Shown here: positions 59,436-64,000 of the stretch, one piece after another
How positions within the stretch are numbered: position 1 is the stretch's first letter
Layout of the letters: each line of letters opens with the position of its first letter
Origin: Saccopteryx bilineata
Taxonomy: Eukaryota > Chordata > Mammalia > Chiroptera > Emballonuridae
Assembly (NCBI RefSeq): GCF_036850765.1
Contig: NC_089494.1
Coordinates: forward strand, 228,364,779 to 228,428,778
Direction of reading: 5' to 3'
DNA: 64,000 nt
Made by a program: the position numbers and the translations under genes
The notes under the pieces: generated by a model
What the model was told of the DNA's origin: nothing
The model's input: only the letters and a program-made list of their open reading frames with translations
Databases searched by the model: none

Positions 59436-61452
59436 AGTAAACCACGTCTCTGATGGCATCAGTTCAGGTGACAGAGTCCCATTACTGCAGGGCTGAAGTA
59501 GATGTACATTTTGAAGACATCAGAGCAGAGGTTAAACCAAACGAGCTGGAACTGAACCATTTTCTGCAATCAAAAGAATGTATGAATCATATACTTACGC
59601 TATAGGCGGAGAAATTTCAAAGTTCTAACATCTTATACTTAAAAATGAGTCATTGGAAAAGAAGGAATGAGAGAACATCTGAGCATGTTGTCATTCCAGG
59701 CCTAACTCGGTAGGTAATTACGATATACTCTGTATAGACAGAGGGGAGCATGATTTTCTCACTTCCTGAAACTCTGCATGACGAGGGGACCAGAAGAGCA
59801 GGGAACATTGCTGGGGACCTTCTGGAAGGAGACAGCAGACATTTCTCTAGGCCTGGCCTTGGGCACCTGGTAGCTCCCCGTGGGGCCCTGTTTGTGGCAG
59901 AGGGAACCCTGACCTCCTGTGCTTTCCATAAAGCACCAAGAGTGCTTTCGGTGTTGTGGGATGGTTACACTGCCGATCTGATTCTAGGGAGGAAATCTAT
60001 CTTATTTAAAGTTTAAAGAAAAAACTCAAAGCAGAGAGCCCTTGGAACTGACTCCACTCTCAGTGGGGCCAAGTCCTGTTTCTGGATCCCCTTCAACCAG
60101 TCGGATCTCCTGGACGTGACCAGTGAAATCTGTGTGTGACTGTTAATCCACGCTTTGGCTTCTCCCCCTGATTACTTCCAGGAGTCGCAGAACATGTTGT
60201 CCCCGCTGAGGGTCTTCGGTTACCTTCTCTTTTCTCTCTACCCCCGAAGGGCCTGTGTTCCAGTGTGCTCATGCTTGGCCTTTCCTGGAGTCTGGACACT
60301 CACGGCTGCTGCACTCTGAATGTTTGTGTGTTGTCCCCAGTGAGACGCACACCTGTGAGTTTGAAGGCTCCTTCAATCACAGCTTTTGAATCACAGATGA
60401 ACGAAGCGAGACTTGGGCTACGTGGGGAAGAGCTTTTGTCCAAATACATGCCATGATACTAGGCTTAAGCCATCTGGCACAGCAAGTAGACAGACTCTGA
60501 CTCCTCTAAAATAGAAGACTCATGCAGATTAATGGGACTTCAATTGCAATTTAGTGGTTTTCTAGAGAGATACACGAATCCATTCAGGAAAGCAGCCGAG
60601 GGGTTCTGCTCTCATGCCCCACCTCAGTTACATGGGTGCCCCCTCTCTGCTTTGCCCCTGGAGTTAGTAGAAGCCCCCAGTGCAGCCAAATTGTAAGAAA
60701 AAGCTGGTCTACATAGCAAAAGACAATGCTGCCAGAGGTGTTTTCTGTCATGCTGCTTCTGGCTCTTAGGCTTCACGACAAGGTCCCACTCAACACCGTG
60801 GTCGTGGCCAGGCCAGGAGAAAGGGGTGCAGGTAAAACCCAGACACCGTGGTGTCCCACCCCACAAGCAATCCCCACCCTGTAGGACCTGTGTGGTCCAG
60901 GTACCAGGCTTGGGGGTAGGTCTTTGTGATTGGGTTTTGTGTTTGTTTCTTTTTTAAGACATTTATATTTATTTAACCAGTGGCTGATAGAAACCGATTG
61001 CTATGCAAAAATTTTTACATACTTTGTGTCCCCTAACAGTTTCTGAATGACGATAATTAGAGAAGTTGTTACTGACAGAAGCCAAGCCCCTCCCAGCCTT
61101 AGGATAGTCTGTCCCAGCTCACCCTGGTCACCAGCTTCCCCACACCATCACCCGAAAAGAAGGAACTCGATGGACCAGGCTGTGTGTTTTATGAGGAAGA
61201 TGGAGTGCTGCTCTTTTGAAACCTCTTTTCATTTTTGGTGACAAAGATGTTCTGTTCCTTAGCTATGTGAGAGGGTGCGGTTAGGCTGGAATCCGTCAGG
61301 AGGGAAATAAGGCAAAGGAGAGTGCCCAGGGCTGCCCGCCTGTGTGGATCTCTGTGAGGCTGATGGCAGAGCAAAGCTGAGCAAGAATTAATGGAGGGAT
61401 GGAGAGGGTGAGAAAATACTAAGGAGCCTCAACCTAATCTTCTTTAACTACT

Positions 61453-61456
<4 letters not shown>

Positions 61457-61502
<46 letters not shown>
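61457..61502 (+). repeat. (GT)n microsatellite
   Basis: About 23 uninterrupted GT units. Confidence 0.95.
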
Positions 61503-61504
<2 letters not shown>

Positions 61505-62330
61505 CTGTAAAAGGAATAAAACTAATTAGTGCTTGGCAAAGAACCAGAACCTGTTAATAGGAACACTATAGCCTCTCTTCCCTCTCTACCCAGGAACAAG
61601 GCTAGACATAGAACTCAGCCCTCAGACAAAAGATTAAGAAAGGGTAGACCTTAGGCTGCTGTACATGTAAAACTTTAAGGGTCCTGTTTGCCATTTCCAA
61701 GCATTTATAGGCATTCTCATAATTTCTTTATAATTTGCTGGGTGTTGGACTCCATAAAAAGGGCCAGGTGTTCATGCAAGTTGGCAGCCTTTGAAAAATT
61801 GTACATATACACCTTTTTCACATGTTTTAAAGCAAAGCACTTTTGACAGGATAATCAGTATACCTTCCCTCACTACTCCCTGCCCTGCAGTGCAAAGAAA
61901 AAACAGCTAGAGGTGAGGCTCTTCACCCAATGCCATGCCAGGGTAATGACTGACATGGGCTATAAATCAGTAACCAAAAAGGTAGGTTTTCCTAAGTAAT
62001 TAGGATATAATCACTGCTCAGGCCACATTAGAGATATGTAGATTTTTGTTACCAACAGAGAAAAGAATGATCGTGGGGTTGGAGCAAAATTCCACATTGA
62101 TGCTAGTATTTATTCCATAGTGTAATGCGTGGAGTCTACCTCATCTTTTATGTTGTGGTTTAACCAAGTCAATGTGTCATTAGGTGTAGAATCAGGAAGA
62201 GGAAGAGAACCAGCTAATTATAGAAAAACAGGAGCGATTTCTTGTGAACATTTTGTGCCTCCTCAGGGCAATCAAAGGCTCTTGAGAGGCATGTAGAGCA
62301 TTTGTTCAAGGAAGCTGTGTCACTTGGTGT
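61503..62330. other. No recognisable gene
   Basis: Ordinary intronic sequence between a microsatellite and an L1 tail; nothing was identified. Confidence 0.4.
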
Positions 62331-62335
62331 TTATG

Positions 62336-62672
62336 AAATCCTTTCTAAAAATAACGAAGCAAACAGACTCATAGACACAGAACAGACTGACGGTTGCCAG
62401 ATGGGAGGGGGCTGGGGGCCCTGGGTGACAAAGGTGAAGGGATTAAGTACAAGTTGGTAGTCACAAAATAGTCATGGGGGTGGAAAGCACTGCAGAGGGG
62501 ATACAGGCAATAACACTGTAATAACTCTGAGGGTGCCAAGTGGGTCCTAGCCCTATCAGGAGTATCACTTCATAAATTATATAAATGTCTAACCACTATG
62601 CTGTACACCTGAAACTAATATAAAACAATTTTGAACGTCAACTGTGATTGAAAAATAAATTTTTTTAAATCC
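62336..62672 (+). mobile_element. L1 3'UTR, sense, 5'-truncated
   Basis: 'gaagcaaacagactcataga', 'aactgtgattgaaaaataaa' and 'gctgtacacctgaaactaat' are the laurasiatherian L1 3'UTR landmarks, ending in an A-rich tail. Same strand as LNX1, so its AATAAA could act as a weak intronic polyadenylation signal. Confidence 0.82.
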
Positions 62673-63437
62673 GAAAAGCAGCGATGTGGGAATAGAAGCA
62701 CCAGACTCGAAATGTGGCAGCTCTGAGATCTAATATAGAGTTGGTTCAGCGGGACGCTAACCACATTTTTATAAAGTACATCTGTGGAACACTCTGTGTT
62801 CCGGGACAGAGGTGGAGAAAAAGGGGAAACCTTTTTCGGTCATGAGTTGTGTGTGGTCTAGGCAACGTTCTACTTGGTAATGCTTCTGGATATTTTACTG
62901 TGACCCTTTTTATGTTTATCTCCCAGGGTCAGAATTCCTCAGGGGACAGTTTTGATGGCTGTGCCCTTAGTGAGAATCTTCTCATCTCCACTGGGTGATG
63001 TGTGGCTTTAGTTACCAGAGGAAATCCTGTTAGGTATTTCCCATGAGATTGCCATGAGCTTTTGTTTGACTTGAACTTGAGGACATAGGCGATGCCTTCA
63101 TAGAGGGCATTGCATTTATGTAGAAACAGCCTTAGCTATCCACTACCTATCTCTTTGTGGTTCAATAAGAAAAACCATGCTACCAGGTTAGGTGAAATCA
63201 CTAATAGAACAATGGTAAGATACTACAGGGCGTTGTAAAATGCTCAATAAAAATAGGTGGGAAATTTGGGGTCAGGGTCAAGTGATTCAACCACAAGGCT
63301 TACATTGGTGCAGTCCCTGAAAACCTCGGAGGAGTACTGACCTTGACTGAGTCTAATATTAATAGTTTAGTATTTGAACTTCCCCATCTGTAAACGGGGG
63401 TGATGGTGCCTTTGTCAACAGTTTTCAAGCTGTATAC

Positions 63438-63802
63438 CAGGGGTCCCCAAACTTTTTACACAGGGGGCCAGTTCACTGTCCCTCAGACCATTGGAGGGCC
63501 GGACTATAAAAAAAACTATGAACAAATCCCTATGCACACTGCACATATCTTATTTTAAAGTAAAAAAACAAAACGGGAACAAATACAATATTTAAAATAA
63601 AAAACAAGTAAATTTAAATCAAGAAACTGACCAGTATTTCAATGGGAACTATGGGCCTGCTTTTGGCTAATGAGATGGTCAATGTGCTCCTTTCATTGAC
63701 CACCAATGAAAGAGGTGCCCCTTCCGGAAGTGCAGCGGGGGGCCGGATAAATGGCCTCAGGGGGCCGCATGTGGCCCGCGGGCCATAGTTTGGGGACCCC
63801 TG
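63438..63802 (+). mobile_element. Non-autonomous hAT transposon (family C), intact ends
   Basis: A 365-bp element beginning CAGGGGTCCCCAAACTTT and ending TTTGGGGACCCCTG, so the termini are near-perfect inverted repeats. The 8-bp target duplication CTGTATAC (63430-63437, 63803-63810) is perfect. No transposase is encoded. Confidence 0.93.
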
Positions 63803-64000
63803 CTGTATACCATAGAAATAAAGATAGCCCCGTGTGTTGCTGAGATGAGCCAGTAGATGAATGAGAAATAGTAGAGGCAATGAGAGGGAAGGGGGTAGCA
63901 TCAAGAGGTGAGGACCGACGGGGAATTGCTTGGTGTGCACATGGTACTAGGAGTGGGGACCTTCTTCAGGCATCTGGGACTCCTGGCTCCTGGCTCTTAC

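Larger units (their letters stand above)
43113..64000 (+). other. LNX1: LNX1 intron downstream of the p70 exon, running off the window
   Basis: Neither the shared next exon (expected to begin by completing the split codon and then encode CKGASH) nor any other PDZ-coding exon was found, so this is read as one long intron. Besides the repeats listed separately, 52.1-53.2, 56.6-58.7 and 59.5-61.4 kb contain only unrecognised sequence with no supported gene. Confidence 0.6.

Noticed and set aside
43113..64000. Search for the shared LNX1 exon encoding CKGASH
   Set aside because: No matching sequence after an acceptor was seen; candidates near 53.17 and 55.95 kb with TGTAAAGG do not continue the protein.

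Overview
The window is mammalian nuclear DNA, almost certainly from a bat. The evidence is a set of tRNA-derived SINEs of bat (VES-like) type in the roughly 370-420 bp form, a second short SINE beginning GCCTGACCTGTGGTGG, and several hAT DNA transposons with clean 8-bp target duplications. The SINEs do not resemble the usual vespertilionid form, so a non-vespertilionid bat is more likely; the family cannot be fixed from sequence alone. About half of the window is recognisable repeat.

Only one protein-coding gene is visible: LNX1 (ligand of Numb-protein X 1), on the + strand, 5' part only. Its first coding exon (CDS 33603-33994) encodes the N-terminal zinc finger and the RING finger of the long E3-ligase isoform (p80). 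About 9 kb downstream, 43021-43112 is the alternative first coding exon of the RING-less isoform (p70). Both end in the same codon phase, so both can splice to the same downstream exon, which lies outside the window together with the Numb-binding motif and the four PDZ domains. The locus therefore chooses, by promoter use, between a ubiquitin ligase and a scaffold without a RING. A GC-rich stretch at about 16.6 kb with a good splice donor at 16767 is a candidate 5' non-coding exon.

Layout: 1-16.6 kb is probably upstream of the gene. It holds an old L1 relic, two SINEs, two hAT elements (one with a decayed transposase fragment), ancient MIR/L2-type repeats, and an unexplained 191-bp inverted repeat whose arms are about 97% identical and flank a spacer containing a 231-bp pure-purine tract. 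From 16.8 to 33.5 kb is the putative first intron. From 34.0 to 43.0 kb is the p80 intron holding the p70 exon at its end; it contains an L1 fragment, an MLT1-type LTR, two short hairpins, a composite SINE, and a hAT element carrying a nested SINE. From 43.1 kb to the end is a long shared intron with microsatellites, two LTR-type relics, a Tc1/mariner-like relic, four SINEs, a second hAT element with a nested SINE, an L1 tail and a perfect hAT insertion at 63.4 kb.

No CRISPR, operon, prokaryotic feature or clearly new multi-gene system is present. The items most worth a second look are the inverted repeat, the signal-peptide-like start of p70, the SINE-in-hAT nestings, the upstream ORFs before the p80 start, and the intronic hairpins.
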